NCBI RefSeq assembly: GCF_023824195.1
Contig: NZ_CP085443.1
Location: 107,951-171,950 of the forward strand
Origin: Priestia megaterium
GTDB lineage: Bacteria; Bacillota; Bacilli; Bacillales; Bacillaceae_H
DNA: 64,000 nt
Direction: 5' to 3'
Of the stretch, positions 44,164-51,959 are shown piece after piece. A model generated the notes under the pieces. That model made no database searches and had not been told where the DNA came from. It saw only the letters and a program-made list of their open reading frames with translations. Both the position numbers and the translations under genes were made by a program. Each line of letters starts with the position of its first letter. Within the stretch, counting starts at the first letter, position 1.

Positions 44164-44730
44164 TCACAGAAGTAATGTTACTAAGGCACGAGCCACCATA
44201 TCCGATAACCATTTTGGAACGCCTGTTTTTTGCAACTGATTTGAAATCCCTGCTGTAATTGTTCCAGAGAATCCAATTACAACATTTAATGTTTTCATAA
44301 CAACTTCATATTTTAAATAACCTTTAAGAAGTTTTTTTGATGTGCTTGAAATAGGTAGCTTGTTTATGTAGGAACTAACTGTTCTGTCCCAAGCTACTTT
44401 TCCATAACGGCCTAATTTTTTAATCATTGCTTTTGCGGCAACTTTGGCAGCTTGTGATTTAACGCCCATCGTCGTCATTTCGCCCGACGACGAATCTTTT
44501 GGTAATTCTCTTTGAATTCCCTTTACAATATCGCTTGTAGTGATGCCTGCTGATTGAAGCTCATTTTGAAGTTGAACAAGCTCCTTAATTTCTTCATCTG
44601 ATAATGTAGGTAATTCTGATTCTTCTATCTCAGTAGCTGCTTTTGCTTGTAATGGCAGCTGAGAGGCAACACCGAATATCATAACCCCTGCTACAGCTGC
44701 TGTGATGAGTTTCTTTTTCTTGCTGTTCAT
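44164..44730 (-). CDS. Secreted helical protein, possibly bacteriocin-like
   Basis: 188 residues: signal peptide (AVAGVMIFGVASQLPLQAKA, cleavage near residue 31), an acidic helical propeptide-like part (TLSDEEIKELVQLQNELQS), then from about residue 85 a basic amphipathic C-terminal domain (KVAAKAMIKKLGRYGKVAWD; ISNQLQKTGVPKWLSDM) ending in hydrophobic RALVTLLL. This resembles secreted Bacillus proteins with a basic, membrane-active-looking tail. No cysteines except none near the tail; no immunity gene is evident. GGGGGAAATTCA precedes the ATG. Function not known; an antimicrobial or surface role is a guess. Confidence 0.55.
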   Translation of the reverse strand: MNSKKKKLITAAVAGVMIFGVASQLPLQAKAATEIEESELPTLSDEEIKELVQLQNELQSAGITTSDIVKGIQRELPKDSSSGEMTTMGVKSQAAKVAAKAMIKKLGRYGKVAWDRTVSSYINKLPISSTSKKLLKGYLKYEVVMKTLNVVIGFSGTITAGISNQLQKTGVPKWLSDMVARALVTLLL

Positions 44731-44884
44731 TGAATTTCCCCCTAAAAACTAGTAAATATGTAATAACAAATAGCATATTAACATAAATTGGGTTTTTGTT
44801 ACAACATAATTTATTCCATAAACTAACATAAGGGAGAATAATATTTTAATTTTTTTAAAAAAGATTATTTTTATAGGAACGAGC
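44731..44884. other. AT-rich promoter region
   Basis: 154 bases, nothing distinct beyond AT runs; it should hold the promoter of the leftward secreted-protein gene. Confidence 0.3.
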
Positions 44885-45195
44885 ATATGTATAAAAGGTG
44901 CACTTTTTATACATTTACCCTCCACTTGGGTATCGAGAAAACGTAGTCACATCAAGGATGTATAAAAAGCTGCATACTCCGGAAAAAGAACCCTCGGCGG
45001 AACCGTTCTGCGACAAGGGTTCTTTTTTGGGTTGTGTTCCGGAAAGAGTGATTATGTTAACTAAAAATGAATACTCTATACAGTCTAAAAAACAGAAAAA
45101 CTCCCCACTGCACAAGGGGAGTTTTTCTGCTCTTGGAGAAGAGATTCGTGTCGGATTATTGGATGCCTTACGGCATCTTGAGTAGTTTGCTCAAA
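44885..45195 (-). repeat. Modular intergenic repeat, full-length reversed copy 10 (E-D-C-B-A)
   Basis: Almost the reverse complement of 28001-28300: CTTTTTATACA...TGTATAAAAAGCTGCATACTCC, with GGAAAAAGAACCCTCGGCGGA, GTTAACTAA, ACAGAAAAACTCCCC / GGGGAGTTTTTCTG, GGATGCCTTACGGCATC and TTGAGTAGTTTGCTCAA. Blocks are conserved while the terminator stem is different, so the element family, not a single gene, was copied. Confidence 0.75.
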
Positions 45196-45294
45196 ATACT
45201 ATTAAATATCCGTTTATATAAGATTAGAGTATAAATTATTTTTTATAAGTTGTTCGGCCTAAATAATTTGTGTAGAAGAGAATAATAAAGGGAA

Positions 45295-45426
45295 CTATAG
45301 ATTCTTTTCAAAGTTTTTTTCTATACGTGCAGGATTATAGCTGGAATTATGATTAAGATCAGTGTAAATAGAAAATATTAAAATACTGAGACAAATAACA
45401 CCACCAATTAAGAAGAATATAAATTT
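45295..45426 (-). other. Possible start-less single-helix membrane reading frame
   Basis: A leftward frame (FIFFLIGGVICLSILIFSIY, then TDLNHNSSYNPARIEKNFEK) is protein-like: one helix, then a polar tail. It has no ATG, GTG or TTG start, so it is either a fragment or uses a rare start. Family unknown. Confidence 0.3.
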
Positions 45427-45693
45427 ATATTAAATTCGGAGGTCATTTCCTATGATGTTGATCATGTAATTTTAAAATTGTATCATACCTAATTTTTTGT
45501 AACATTTTTTAGTGAAATGGAGAGAGTGTTATTTTAAGAAGGAAGCCAAGTGACCAATGTCATTCATTTTTTAATACGTTATGTAGGTCGCTTTATTAGT
45601 TTCGCTACTAATTTATAGTGTATATCTTTTAAGAAAAAGAACACAATAATTCTCTAGAATGGGACTTATATTAGAGAAAGGATTTATTTATAA
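45427..45693. other. Intergenic region
   Basis: AT-rich and without a gene. GGAGG and ATGATG occur near 45439-45454, but the frame ends after five codons. Confidence 0.35.
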
Positions 45694-45933
45694 ATGAGCA
45701 AAAAAACCTCTGAATATGTCATCTTTCTTTTGTGGTTTGTTTTTCTGTTTACTCTATGGGCACTTGTAACGTTGTTAGAAGGTACAAATGGACAATGGTG
45801 GTCTATTCTTCGGTTAAATCCAGAAGTACCTGAACCATTTGCTCTGGAGTTTTCGTATCTGAAAATAATCATTGCAGCTATTTTGTCTTTCATGCTGGCT
45901 TATTTTATAGTTTTATTGCTAAGAAAGAAATAA
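45694..45933 (+). CDS. Small membrane protein, two helices, 79 aa
   Basis: YVIFLLWFVFLFTLWALVTL and IIIAAILSFMLAYFIVLLL flank an extracytoplasmic loop with WWSILRLNPEVPEP. The tail is basic (RKK). AGAAAGGATTT precedes the ATG. A terminator follows. No family recognised. Confidence 0.6.
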   Translation: MSKKTSEYVIFLLWFVFLFTLWALVTLLEGTNGQWWSILRLNPEVPEPFALEFSYLKIIIAAILSFMLAYFIVLLLRKK

Positions 45934-45966
45934 AGCCCCTATTTATCATATAGAGGCTTTATTTTT
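45928..45966 (+). terminator. Terminator
   Basis: AAATAAAGCCCCTAT / ATAGAGGCTTTATTT (one mismatch) starting at the stop codon of the small membrane-protein gene. Confidence 0.75.
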
Positions 45967-45984
45967 AAGTGCTTATACTAACTA

Positions 45985-46064
45985 ACTTCGTATATGATAT
46001 ACAACTAAAAAACAGAAAAAGTGTTTACTGATCAAGCAACCTACTCTTCAGTAGTTTGCTAATG
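45985..46064 (-). repeat. Modular intergenic repeat, reversed copy 11 (D-A)
   Basis: GTATATGATATACAAC, AAAACAGAAAAAG and CTTCAGTAGTTTGCTAA. The terminator stem is lost. Confidence 0.55.
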
Positions 46065-46277
46065 ATATGAGGTTACCACATAGAAAGTAGTAGTAGTATC
46101 CCTGAAAAAGCCTGCTTAAGCCTGCTTCTGTAGCTTCTTTCATAAAGATAACGTTTAATATGTCCTAATGGAGCAAAAAACTATAGTCTGTACTTTTAAA
46201 AACGTAAGACTTTTTAGTTTTAAATGCTCCTTATAGAACATCAAGATCCAATAAGCCTGTTAAAAAAGGAAGAGAAC
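46065..46277. other. Intergenic region
   Basis: A short direct repeat AAGCCTGCTTAAGCCTGCTT near 46112-46131 is the only feature seen. Confidence 0.35.
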
Positions 46278-46928
46278 CTAACTGTCTCTGAGCTTGTTCT
46301 TTTCTTCATAATACCTTGCATATAGAATAACCATTGTAAGCCAAAATCCACTAATAAGGTATCCACCAATAACATCACTTGGATGATGCACGCCTAGGTA
46401 TATACGACTTAATCCCATGAATAAAATTATAGTGATTACTATTAAAGTCAATAGAACTTTCATTTTTTTATTTTTCACATGCCTCCACAGGATGAATAAC
46501 AGGAATCCGTAGAGGACAAAAGTGTTCATAGCATGCTGGCTCGGAAAGCTGTGTCCATCGACCTCTATTAAGTGCTGACCGTTTGGTCGTGAACGACTTA
46601 ATAGGGGTTTTAAGCCTTCTCCAAGTAATCGCTCTCCTAGCATGGTAACAATAAATAAAACAGACATAAGACGATCTTTCATCATAAAATACAGGTAAAA
46701 TAACACCAACAACGATAACCCAATGATAAAGTAGGTTGATCCAATAAAATCAAGAAATTTCATTACCTTTGTTAAGAAAGAGAAGTGATTTTTATGAACG
46801 TTAGATAATAACCACTGGTCAAATTTATCTAGTTTTTCTAGTTTAACTAATATGGAAATCATAACGAAGCTACTAAGTAATATTAGCGCCATAATTATAG
46901 ATAACTTGAATCTAACTAAAATTCTCAT
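46278..46928 (-). CDS. PAP2-family phosphatase
   Basis: A 216-residue membrane protein with six helices and the three PAP2 motifs: KPLLSRSRP near residue 107, FPSQHAMNTF near 126 (the family usually has PSGH; here Gln replaces Gly) and SRIYLGVHHPSDVIGG near 169. The catalytic histidines are present. Such enzymes dephosphorylate lipid pyrophosphates such as undecaprenyl-PP or phosphatidyl lipids outside the membrane. AAGGTGCTGAC precedes the ATG. Another PAP2 protein lies at 48337. Confidence 0.9.
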   Translation of the reverse strand: MRILVRFKLSIIMALILLSSFVMISILVKLEKLDKFDQWLLSNVHKNHFSFLTKVMKFLDFIGSTYFIIGLSLLVLFYLYFMMKDRLMSVLFIVTMLGERLLGEGLKPLLSRSRPNGQHLIEVDGHSFPSQHAMNTFVLYGFLLFILWRHVKNKKMKVLLTLIVITIILFMGLSRIYLGVHHPSDVIGGYLISGFWLTMVILYARYYEEKNKLRDS

Positions 46929-47153
46929 GTCAGCACCTTCAAATCTATGTGAGTAATAACAATGTGTTAGCTAAGGGTGTTTGTTCTCGTCTATCGTAAA
47001 TAAAACATGTTCATTCTACTTCTATGTAATTAAGTTATTAGTGTTTATTTTTTGTGATTATTAAAGGCTTTATGTAGTAAAAACTACATAAAGCCTTTAA
47101 TAATCAACCGTAACTCAATTGCTATACAGAACATACTATTGTAAATACAGTTT
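46929..47153. other. Intergenic region with a near-perfect 52-base palindrome
   Basis: See 47055-47106. Otherwise no gene or known site. Confidence 0.4.
47055..47106. repeat. 24-base perfect inverted repeat with 4-base loop
   Basis: The left arm (TGATTATTAAAGG then CTTTATGTAGT) pairs perfectly with the right arm (ACTACATAAAG then CCTTTAATAATCA) around AAAA. There is no T-run, so it is not an ordinary terminator. It lies between the PAP2 gene (leftward, upstream) and the convergent end of the small gene at 47154, so a bidirectional 3' hairpin is possible. Confidence 0.8.
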
Positions 47154-47369
47154 TTATCGCTTGGATAAACCGTTTTTCATCTGGTTTCTACTGATCATTG
47201 TTTGCATAGTTGGTGCCCCTGTTTTATTTCCATTTCCTCTTATTATCAAAATCACTAAAGTCCCAATTCCTATGCTTAAAAGTGACAGTAGCGTGCCTCT
47301 GTTATTATTTTTCTTCCCAGATAGGCCATTAACATTAAATAAAGAAGTTAGCTGCTGTACATTATTCAT
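47154..47369 (-). CDS. Small membrane-anchored hypothetical protein
   Basis: 71 residues from the ATG at 47369 (GAGGGATTTGCATA upstream): a polar N-terminus (NNVQQLTSLFNVNGLSGKK), one helix (GTLLSLLSIGIGTLVILII) and a basic tail. It resembles short spore or stress membrane proteins in Bacillus, but I do not recognise a family. The opposite-strand frame across this region has no ribosome site and is its shadow. Confidence 0.5.
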   Translation of the reverse strand: MNNVQQLTSLFNVNGLSGKKNNNRGTLLSLLSIGIGTLVILIIRGNGNKTGAPTMQTMISRNQMKNGLSKR

Positions 47370-47562
47370 TATGCAAATCCCTCTTTGATAAGTGTTTGAA
47401 AGAAAGCTCTCTTCCAACATCTTTATTTTTTGCCGATGCTTCATATATATACTGGGAAAATGATGCTATCATCAATTGGATTTTCAAATTATTTCCTGTG
47501 ATTATTTAAAAAACAATGTAAACCTTAATACATATATGACTAGTAGAAGGAGTGAAAAAGGA

Positions 47563-48114
47563 ATGAAGACAAAAAAATATGTACTAGGACTCTTATCAGC
47601 TATTTTATCAGTAGGCTTTCTTTTTGGTTGTAATGATAAAAAAGATGAAGCTGAGCCTGATCCAACTGAAGAACCGTCTGAACAAAAAGCTCAAAATACT
47701 CGTGACAACAATGATCTACGAGACGTGGGATTTCAACCAGACCGCGTCCAAAATAATAATGTAGATAATAATAATCAGACACAATTAGAGGTAGCTGATA
47801 AAGCTGCGGATCGTATTTCTAAATTAAATGAAATAGACACTGCAAATGTGATCGTTACAAACCGAAATGCATACGTGGCTGTTGTTTTAAAGAATGGAGA
47901 AAACGGTGAAGTAACCGACCCTTTAAAAAAGAAGATTTCAGATCAAGTAAAAGCTACAGATAAGGATATTCGAAATGTGTATGTATCATCCGATCCTGAT
48001 TTTGTAAATCGTATGGAGGATTACGGAAATCGAATTAATGAAGATGCGACAAGAAATGGTCTATTTGAAGACTTTACTGAAACTGTTCGAAGAGTATTCC
48101 CTAACAATCGTTAA
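47563..48114 (+). CDS. YhcN/YlaJ-family sporulation lipoprotein
   Basis: About 183 residues from the ATG at 47563 (AAGGAG upstream). A lipobox (SVGFLFGC near residue 22-29) is followed by a low-complexity acidic linker with many Asn/Asp, then the YhcN core: VADKAADRISKLNEIDTANV, YVAVVL, and a final VRRVFPNNR. Family members sit in the inner spore membrane and affect germination or spore coat. Attached outside the membrane through the lipid. A hairpin terminator follows. Confidence 0.88.
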   Translation: MKTKKYVLGLLSAILSVGFLFGCNDKKDEAEPDPTEEPSEQKAQNTRDNNDLRDVGFQPDRVQNNNVDNNNQTQLEVADKAADRISKLNEIDTANVIVTNRNAYVAVVLKNGENGEVTDPLKKKISDQVKATDKDIRNVYVSSDPDFVNRMEDYGNRINEDATRNGLFEDFTETVRRVFPNNR

Positions 48115-48160
48115 ATAAAAATGATGAGATATAACAAAGCAATTTTTTATGTTTTAAAAA

Positions 48161-48192
48161 GAGAGGCCTCCTTATAGATTAAGGAGGTTTCA
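48161..48192 (+). terminator. Terminator after YhcN-like gene
   Basis: CCTCCTTA / TAAGGAGG stem with a 5-base loop. Confidence 0.6.
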
Positions 48193-48336
48193 TATATACT
48201 TCTCTCTCCATTATACAAAATGACTTAATAGTTATTTTTGATTCCATTTTTGCTATCATGGGATTATTGATCATGTAATGGATTCTTCATTAAGGGAGAA
48301 GAATCTGTCTATCTAAAATTGAAGGAGAAAATCAGG

Positions 48337-48882
48337 ATGGATTATAAAATATTCAGGAGAATTAATCAACTGGCTGGTCGCTATTCTGTATTAGATATGC
48401 TGATGATATTGATTTCAAATAAGATACGTTATCTATTCGCTTTTGTATTAATGTTGATGTGGTTTCGAGGCTATTCACAAAGAAAAGTGACTGTATATGC
48501 CGCCATATCTGCAACTTTTACGTTGCTGATTAACATGTTAATTCAATGTTTTTATTTTAAGCCTCGTCCATTTATGAAGCGCCGTGTCGGCATCCTTATT
48601 CCTTCCAAAATGAACTCCGCATTCTTAAGTAAACATACGTTGCTTACAACTGCTGTATCCACTTCTATTTTTCTACATAAACGTGTCATTGGGGTAGTTA
48701 TGTGGGGATTGTCCTTATTAACAGGATTCTCAAGGGTTTGGGTAGGGCATCATTATCCCTCTGATATTATCCGAAGCCTCTTTGTTGGTAGTTTGACAAG
48801 TATTGCCGTTGAGAAAATTTTTCGTTCTCTAAAAATAATGAACCGAAAAACAAAAAATTGTTATGCTCCAACACGTAAATGA
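48337..48882 (+). CDS. BcrC-like undecaprenyl-diphosphatase (PAP2 family)
   Basis: About 181 residues from the ATG at 48337, for which GAAGGAG is correctly placed; a TTG at 48319 overlaps that site. Motifs are KPRPFMKR near residue 84, FLSKHTLLTTAVS (family has PSDH or PSGH; here Ser-Lys-His) near 107 and SRVWVGHHYPSDI near 150. Undecaprenyl-PP phosphatases of this type recycle the lipid carrier and give bacitracin tolerance. The altered second motif (missing Pro and Gly/Asp) is unusual. Confidence 0.85.
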   Translation: MDYKIFRRINQLAGRYSVLDMLMILISNKIRYLFAFVLMLMWFRGYSQRKVTVYAAISATFTLLINMLIQCFYFKPRPFMKRRVGILIPSKMNSAFLSKHTLLTTAVSTSIFLHKRVIGVVMWGLSLLTGFSRVWVGHHYPSDIIRSLFVGSLTSIAVEKIFRSLKIMNRKTKNCYAPTRK

Positions 48883-49074
48883 TAAATTCCTAAAGCTCTA
48901 TACAAAAATTCAAGAACCTGGTTTTTGGTTGAGATTTTAACCACTCGTCTACAGAGGAGTAGTGTTAAAATAATGAAAGTCCTATTCTCTAGGATTGTCT
49001 CTGGCATATATGGTCATTCTATTGTAGAAAAAACCTTTAGTTAACAGGTTTCGCTTTAGAAAGGAGGAAGGTGA
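48883..49074. other. Upstream region of TerC gene
   Basis: Contains CGTCTACAGAGGAGTAGTG and two short hairpins, but not the full set of conserved blocks of the manganese (yybP-ykoY) riboswitch that often precedes TerC genes. AGGAGGAAGGTGA is the ribosome site. Confidence 0.35.
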
Positions 49075-49848
49075 ATGGAATCTATCTGGCTCGAATACGC
49101 TTGGGCATTGCTAATCCTAATCGGCTTAGAAGGATTATTATCAGCTGACAATGCTCTTGTACTAGCAGTGATAGCCAAACATTTACCAGACAATCAGAAA
49201 AAAAGAGCAATTAATTACGGAATTCTTATGGCCTTCATTTTTCGGTTTGCAGCTCTTTTTGCCATTTCATTTATTGCCAACGTCTGGTGGATACAGGCAG
49301 TAGGAGCAGCTTACCTTCTGTATTTAGGTTTAAAGCATGTGATTAAGGCCCGGTTTGGGAAAGATAATGAGAATATTCATAACGATGATGTAAAGAAGTC
49401 TGCTGTAAAAGGTTTCTGTCCTACAGTAGGGAAAATTGCGTTAGCTGACCTCGCTTTTGCAGTGGACTCAATTTTAGCTGCGGTCGCTCTAGCCCTTGGT
49501 CTTCCAGATTCTGAACTTGGTGACATCGGTGGTATGGATGGTGGACAGTTTGCAGTTGTGGTTCTTGGAGGGATTGCGGGACTTATCTTGATTAAGTTTG
49601 CAGCGACCTGGTTTGTGCAACTCCTTGAAAAGCGACCTGCCTTAGAAACCACAGCCTATGCTATCGTTGCTTGGGTAGGTGTAAAACTTGCTGTTATTAC
49701 TCTTGCTCATAAGGATATAGGTGTCCTAGACCCGCATTTTCCACATAGTACTATCTGGACACTAATCTTCTATGGAGTATTAGTTGGCATAGCTCTATTC
49801 GGTTGGTTTGCACCAAGCAATAAGTCATTAAAGAAAACATCAGCTTAA
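49075..49848 (+). CDS. TerC-family metal (manganese) exporter
   Basis: A 257-residue membrane protein with seven helices. LEGLLSADNALVLAVIAKHL near residue 19 contains the family Asn-Asp signature, and KIALADLAFAVDSILAAVAL near 122 has the second Asp pair. It is the YceF/YkoY type that exports Mn2+, often to metallate secreted enzymes such as the lipoteichoic acid synthases. The gene lies just before a three-gene teichoic-acid-type glycosylation set, as ykoY lies near ykoST in Bacillus subtilis. Confidence 0.92.
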   Translation: MESIWLEYAWALLILIGLEGLLSADNALVLAVIAKHLPDNQKKRAINYGILMAFIFRFAALFAISFIANVWWIQAVGAAYLLYLGLKHVIKARFGKDNENIHNDDVKKSAVKGFCPTVGKIALADLAFAVDSILAAVALALGLPDSELGDIGGMDGGQFAVVVLGGIAGLILIKFAATWFVQLLEKRPALETTAYAIVAWVGVKLAVITLAHKDIGVLDPHFPHSTIWTLIFYGVLVGIALFGWFAPSNKSLKKTSA

Positions 49849-50215
49849 AACATAATTAAGAACAATGTACAGACATAGACCCGATTTCTATTAGGCATTA
49901 TTATGTTTCATCCTCTTATGAAAAGCATGTATCATAAATTATCTTTTTTCATCAAAAAGAGCTAAAGTGTTTGCCTTTAAAAGCATGTTCGTGCTCTGTA
50001 AAAAAAGGAAATTTTTGTAGTTCATATGTGGCTATAGAGTGCGTTAACCTAAACAGGCTTAATGCACTTTTTCATTGGAATTATTGCACAAAAGAAGAAG
50101 GTTAATTAAATTCTATAAACTAAATTAAAGCCTTTTTTTGGAGTTAGTATGCACTATAGAAATAAGTTAAGGTTAAAACTTTATATAAATTTAAAGTAAG
50201 GGAGGTCTCTTTAAT
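49849..50215. other. Intergenic region with hairpin
   Basis: Hairpin near 50038-50073 (AGTGCGTTAA / TTAATGCACT with TTTTTC tail) probably ends the TerC transcript. The remainder is AT-rich. Confidence 0.5.
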
Positions 50216-50605
50216 TTGAAAGTTGCCAATGAAGAAAGCATTCACTACTTAAAATTTTGTATCGTGGGGGGATTAAATACAGCTATTGATTTTTTCGTTT
50301 TTTCTTTCTTATCTTATGTAGGCGTATATTATATAATAGCTCAATGCGTATCTTATGGGTGTGGTGTAGTAAATAGTTATCTTTTAAATAGAACATGGAC
50401 GTTTCAACAACAAGATAAAAGGGGGAAGTATGAAATTCTCAAGTTTACTGCCCTAAATGTTTTTACTTTAATTGTTACATCTTTCTTATTAACTTTGTTT
50501 CATTATAGATTTAATATATCACTTCCTTACAGTAAGGTTTTAGTAACGATTGTTAGCGTTGCATTAAACTATATTGGTACTAGGTTTTGGGTTTTTAAAC
50601 CATAA
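50216..50605 (+). CDS. GtrA-family membrane protein (glycolipid flippase candidate)
   Basis: A 129-residue protein with four helices: FCIVGGLNTAIDFFVFSFL, IIAQCVSYGCGVVNSYLLN, FTALNVFTLIVTSFLLTLF and VLVTIVSVALNYIGTRFWV. The NRTWTF and TRFWVF motifs are typical of GtrA/GtcA. It is thought to flip undecaprenyl-phosphate-linked sugar outward. TTG start with AAGGGAGGTCTC upstream. With the convergent GT2 and GT-C genes it completes a three-component glycosylation system. Confidence 0.88.
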   Translation: MKVANEESIHYLKFCIVGGLNTAIDFFVFSFLSYVGVYYIIAQCVSYGCGVVNSYLLNRTWTFQQQDKRGKYEILKFTALNVFTLIVTSFLLTLFHYRFNISLPYSKVLVTIVSVALNYIGTRFWVFKP

Positions 50606-50707
50606 AAAAATAAATGATTAATGTATTCTAAAGGAAACATGTAAGATGCAGTAAAAGAGTTATACTTTGATTTTTTTATTAACAAGTAAAAACTTCATTA
50701 CATAATT

Positions 50708-50740
50708 AAACAAGCATATCTTTGTAGATATGCTTGTTTG
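50708..50740. terminator. Terminator between convergent gtrA- and GT2-like genes
   Basis: AAACAAGCATATC / GATATGCTTGTTT stem with a 6-base loop. Confidence 0.8.
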
Positions 50741-50930
50741 TATTAGATTGATGCAAATTATTCATTTGAATAATTTTTAAAAGTGTCTAATAAGTGCCAA
50801 AACAAAGGCTAGAATGAAACTAAAAATCCATAGTATCAAATTGTCATGTAAAAATAAAAAATATTTATAAAAAAGAAAGAAGTGGATTGGGTATATATGA
50901 TCTATACACTTTATTATAAGAAGAGCTGAT
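50741..50930. other. Intergenic region
   Basis: AT-rich; nothing recognisable. Confidence 0.3.
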
Positions 50931-51947
50931 TTAGTTGAACTCTTCTTTAGTTAATAAGCTTTCTTCTGCGAGCGTTGACACCCCTAATCTTTCTGTATAT
51001 AAGTCAATATCAACCGCATAAGGAGGCCTCTTTTTTACTTCTAAAAATATCTTTCCAATATATTCTCCTACTACTCCTATACTTATTAACTGTATGGCAC
51101 CTAACAGCCAAATAGAAATAATTAAAGAGGTCCAGCCTATACTCGTGTTACCTAATAACTTTTGAATAAACGCATAACCACCTGTTATCACACTTATAAA
51201 AAATAATAAGCACCCTAAAAGAGTAAAGGCTCGGATTGGAACCACACTAAATGAGGTGAGACCATTAAAGGCGAAAGAGACCATTTTTTTCAAAGGATAT
51301 TTGGTTTCCCCGGCTAGACGCTCTTTTCGATTATATGTCACGTTTGAGGATTTAAATCCAATTAAGGGGACAATTCCTCTTAAAAACAAATCTGCTTCTT
51401 TATAACGTGAAAGTTCTTCAATCGCTCGCTTGCTCATTAAACGATAATCTGCATGGTTATAAATAAGGTTGATATTCAACTTTTGCATAAGGCGATAAAA
51501 ACATAAAGCAGTATTTCGTTTGAAAAAAGTATCTGTTTCTCTACTATCGCGTACACCATATACAATTTCATCCCCCTCATGATACTTTAAGAGGAAACTT
51601 CGAATAACAGAAACATCATCTTGCAGATCAGCATCAATCGAAACGACACAGTCCGATTTAGATTTAGCTTTCTCTAGTCCAGCGAGAAGTGCTTTCTGAT
51701 GCCCTACATTGCATGACAGCTTTAGTCCTGTTACATAGCTATTAATGGTGCTCTCCATCGCAATTAATGACCATGTCCTGTCTTTACTACCGTCATCTAC
51801 AAATAATATCTTGCTATGAGCTGAAATTAACTCTTCTTTTCTTAGATCATCTAAAACAGAGGAGAGTTGCATAATGGTGTCTTTTAATACTTCTTGTTCG
51901 TTATAACATGGAACCACTATGGTTACTAAGGGCAGCTTTGGCTTCAA
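50931..51947 (-). CDS. GT2-family glycosyltransferase (CsbB/YkoT-like)
   Basis: 338 residues. A GT2 domain (TIVVPCYNEQEVLKDTI; SIDADLQDD, the DxD-like metal site, near residue 98; QDD), then two C-terminal transmembrane helices (VVPIRAFTLLGCLLFFIS; IISIWLLGAIQLISIGVVG), typical of polyprenyl-phosphate glycosyltransferases such as CsbB and YkoT. These load GlcNAc or hexose from UDP-sugar on undecaprenyl-phosphate. TTG start with AGGAGGGATAAAAA upstream. It follows the DUF6044 gene by 12 bases. Confidence 0.9.
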   Translation of the reverse strand: MKPKLPLVTIVVPCYNEQEVLKDTIMQLSSVLDDLRKEELISAHSKILFVDDGSKDRTWSLIAMESTINSYVTGLKLSCNVGHQKALLAGLEKAKSKSDCVVSIDADLQDDVSVIRSFLLKYHEGDEIVYGVRDSRETDTFFKRNTALCFYRLMQKLNINLIYNHADYRLMSKRAIEELSRYKEADLFLRGIVPLIGFKSSNVTYNRKERLAGETKYPLKKMVSFAFNGLTSFSVVPIRAFTLLGCLLFFISVITGGYAFIQKLLGNTSIGWTSLIISIWLLGAIQLISIGVVGEYIGKIFLEVKKRPPYAVDIDLYTERLGVSTLAEESLLTKEEFN

Positions 51948-51959
51948 TTTTTATCCCTC

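Noticed and set aside
47119..47388. 89-codon rightward frame
   Set aside because: The leftward frame over the same bases has a good ribosome site, one membrane helix and a basic tail; the rightward one has none.
48883..49074. Manganese (yybP-ykoY) riboswitch before the TerC gene
   Set aside because: Only GAGGAGTAG resembles a conserved block; the second conserved loop and the paired ends are not visible.
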